This document shows positions 35,054 to 37,066 of a stretch of 37,066 bases of DNA, in pieces (position 1 is the stretch's first letter; every line of letters starts with the position of its first letter). The stretch is from positions 1 to 37,066 of IMG/VR virus record IMGVR_UViG_3300020162_001995, one strand, 5' to 3'. Position numbers and translations under genes: made by a program. The stretch is from a virus. Below the pieces are notes generated by a model. The model made no database searches. It was not told the origin of the DNA and saw only the letters and a list, made by a program, of their open reading frames with translations.

Positions 35054-37066
35054 ATGAGAATATCTTTAATTGCACCGAATGTAAATGGTATATACGAAAT
35101 TAATTGTGGAACTTCAACACCAACAATAAGCGGTTTTGTAAATATTACAGATTTTCCAAATTTAAATAGCTTTATTTGCAAAGATAATGATATTGAAGGT
35201 TTTACTGTTTCAACTACAAAATTGTTTTTAACCCTTCTTACGTTATCTGGTAACAAACTTTATGGAAATTTTGATGCAAATAATATACCAAATATTAGAT
35301 TCTTAAACATTTCAAATAATTCCATATCAGCAATCGATACATCTTCGAATTTAAACAGTTTAGTCGATATAACAGCGAGATTTAACCAATTTAAAAATAA
35401 TTTTAGTATAACAAAATTTCCAAACTTAACTAGTTTAGATTTATATTGGAATGGATTAACAGCATTTCCAATATTTTCTGTAGGAAATAAAATCGAAACT
35501 TTAAATTTGTATTATAATCCAATTGTTGGGGATTGCGATTTGAGTTTAGTTCCAAATATTAAAGATATCGATGTCCAATATAATTATAACACAAGACTTA
35601 CAAATTACGGACCTTTGACTGGTATTGAAGTTATTAATGCTAGAGATACTCTTATAACTGGTTTAGAAACTCTCACTAATAAACCAAACATAAGAGTAAT
35701 AAACTTTGCTGCTAGTACTAGTAATAGATACATTTCTTTAACTGGACAATTCCCTCTTGATCTATCAAATTTAACAAAGCTTGAAGAGTTATGGATAAAC
35801 AATTCAAGTCTTAGCGGAACAGAAGCAGTAAATCTTAGTGGTTGTGATAAATTACAATATTTAAGAATACAAAACAATGCATTAACTGGACCACATCCAA
35901 TTCTTCCTCCATATTCTACAGCTTTAGCTTATGTAAATATTCAAGGAACTAGTGCTGCTGGTAAACAAAGATTGACAGGAAATATTCCACCACTTTCTTC
36001 TTTTCCTAATTTATTTGAATATGCAGGAAGTTTAAATAATTTTAGCGGAGAAATTCCAACTCTTGATTACAATCCGAATTTACAAACATTTTCTGTAGAT
36101 GGAGTAAATTCTTCTAATAGAGGTAGTTTAACTAAAATTAATTCTTTAAGTGGAGCTATAAATCTTGTGTCTTTTAGTGCAATTTTAAATTCTTTATCTG
36201 GCACTATTCCAAATATTTCTAATAATGTAAACCTCGAATATTTTCGAGTAGATCAAAATCCAAACTTATCTGGCCCTTTACCATCTTTGTCAAGTAATAC
36301 AAAATTAGAATATTTTTATGCTGATTTAACTAGCGTAACAGGATCTGCCCCAACTTTAGATTATAATCCAAATTTAAAGTATTTTACTTGCTATGATACA
36401 CAAATGAGCGGTAACATTCCTTCAATAGCAAATAATCCATTAATGGAGTATTTCAGTTTAAAATCATTAGCAACTGTTAAATTCACTGGCTCAATTCCAC
36501 CATTTGGAAATAATGATAAATTAACACTTTATCATGTACAAACTAACAATTTGACAGGTAATATACCTACATTAAGTGCTTTAACGAGCCTTTTAGATTT
36601 TAACGTTAGTACTAATTCACTTTCTGGTACAATACCTTCGCTTGATGCTCTATCAGCATTACAAAAATTTTATGTTTTTACTAATAACTTAAGCGGGGAG
36701 CTTCCTTCTCTTCAAAATAATAAAAACCTAAGAGAATTTTGGTGTTATACAAACAGTTTATCTGGTGAGCTTCCCCCTTTGGATGGATGTGATTCTTTAA
36801 CTAATTTTCAAGCCCAATCCAACAAATTTACTAAAATTAATTCTCTAAGCGGTGCTCCAAAACTTGCAACATATTACGTAAATAACAATGCATTATCTGG
36901 AACAATTCCTTCTTTAAACGGACTGAGTGCATTAAGTAATTTTAGAGTTCATATGAATTCATTATCAGGAGAAATTCCTTCTTTAGATGATTGTACGTCT
37001 TTAGTTACTTTCTATGCATATAGTAATAAATTAACTAAAATTAATTCTTTAAGTGGTGCTACAAAA
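35054..37066 (+). CDS. Large leucine-rich-repeat protein (right-truncated)
   Basis: The frame is open from ATG 35054 to the last base (671 codons seen). The first ~150 residues are an irregular LRR-like region (MRISLIAPNVNGIYEINCGT start; LTSLDLYWNGLTAFP). From about residue 280 on, regular 22-24-residue repeats appear with the form L-x-x-F-x-[VAC]-x-x-N-x-LSG-x-[IL]P-x-L, which is the plant-type LRR consensus (LSGxIP). No signal peptide is visible. With a late-type promoter and a curved solenoid made for binding, a virion adhesin or baseplate/fibre-tip role is most likely, although an intracellular effector cannot be excluded. Confidence 0.85.
   Translation, partial: MRISLIAPNVNGIYEINCGTSTPTISGFVNITDFPNLNSFICKDNDIEGFTVSTTKLFLTLLTLSGNKLYGNFDANNIPNIRFLNISNNSISAIDTSSNLNSLVDITARFNQFKNNFSITKFPNLTSLDLYWNGLTAFPIFSVGNKIETLNLYYNPIVGDCDLSLVPNIKDIDVQYNYNTRLTNYGPLTGIEVINARDTLITGLETLTNKPNIRVINFAASTSNRYISLTGQFPLDLSNLTKLEELWINNSSLSGTEAVNLSGCDKLQYLRIQNNALTGPHPILPPYSTALAYVNIQGTSAAGKQRLTGNIPPLSSFPNLFEYAGSLNNFSGEIPTLDYNPNLQTFSVDGVNSSNRGSLTKINSLSGAINLVSFSAILNSLSGTIPNISNNVNLEYFRVDQNPNLSGPLPSLSSNTKLEYFYADLTSVTGSAPTLDYNPNLKYFTCYDTQMSGNIPSIANNPLMEYFSLKSLATVKFTGSIPPFGNNDKLTLYHVQTNNLTGNIPTLSALTSLLDFNVSTNSLSGTIPSLDALSALQKFYVFTNNLSGELPSLQNNKNLREFWCYTNSLSGELPPLDGCDSLTNFQAQSNKFTKINSLSGAPKLATYYVNNNALSGTIPSLNGLSALSNFRVHMNSLSGEIPSLDDCTSLVTFYAYSNKLTKINSLSGATK
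36132..37066 (+). repeat. Higher-order DNA repeats within the LRR gene
   Basis: The string CTAAAATTAATTCT, followed by (T/C)TAAG(T/C)GG, recurs at 36132, 36831 and 37035; the last two are 204 bases (68 residues, three LRR units) apart. This shows recent segmental duplication of LRR units. Confidence 0.7.

Overview
The window is a dense, AT-rich stretch (roughly 30% GC by eye) of a large tailed-phage genome with a contractile tail, of the broad T4-like type. The evidence is a set of T4-type replication proteins (DnaB-like helicase 41, ssDNA-binding protein 32, PCNA-like clamp 45, primase 61, a short clamp-loader subunit 62) together with T4-type virion proteins (portal 20, neck 14, tail completion 15), a gp31/GroES-like co-chaperonin and a T4 Rnl1-type RNA ligase. 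The host cannot be named. Early promoters look sigma70-like (TTGACA / TATAAT) and do not match the Bacteroidota TAnnTTTG box, yet Shine-Dalgarno sequences are almost absent. The genetic code is standard. No tRNA, rRNA, CRISPR array or insertion sequence was seen, and no gene-free stretch exceeds about 80 bases.

Layout. 1-1.7 kb: a left-truncated amidotransferase-like fragment, an acidic minus-strand protein and a glycosyltransferase. 1.65-9.15 kb: replication block (helicase, DHH phosphoesterase, possible helicase loader, gp32, clamp, small conserved genes, primase). 9.15-11.8 kb: a YczE-like membrane protein and small unknown genes. 11.7-14.7 kb, minus strand: portal, a small basic protein and neck protein. 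14.8-18.4 kb: clamp-loader subunit, co-chaperonin, small genes, gp15, RecB-like nuclease, dCMP deaminase. 18.4-21.3 kb: tail fibre with a C-terminal self-cleaving chaperone domain and a glycine-rich, cysteine-studded adhesin. 21.3-30.5 kb: accessory genes, including three 2OG-Fe(II) oxygenase-like proteins, a second deaminase-fold protein, an ABC-ATPase/GNAT fusion, a metallophosphoesterase and RNA ligase. 30.5-31.7 kb, minus strand: a PD-(D/E)XK nuclease and two small Lys/Cys-rich proteins. 31.7-35 kb: small early genes ending in a SemiSWEET-like protein. 35.05 kb to the right edge: a large leucine-rich-repeat protein that runs out of the window.

Two patterns tie the window together. First, ten plus-strand genes are preceded by a -35/-10 pair with exactly 16 bases between the hexamers and a start codon only 4-8 bases beyond the -10, which predicts leaderless or near-leaderless early mRNAs; an eleventh (gp32) has the same 16-base spacing with a slightly longer gap. 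Minus-strand genes and several virion genes instead carry T4-like late boxes (TATAAATA and relatives), and at three divergent junctions the early and late promoters overlap. Second, four minus-strand late genes begin with the same 13-residue pattern (M-x-x-[FY]-...-[IVL]-L-E13) and two more carry relaxed versions. This resembles the T4 capsid-targeting peptide cleaved after Glu by the prohead protease. It suggests that a nuclease, two small basic proteins, an Ala-rich protein and another basic protein are packed into the head and delivered with the DNA.
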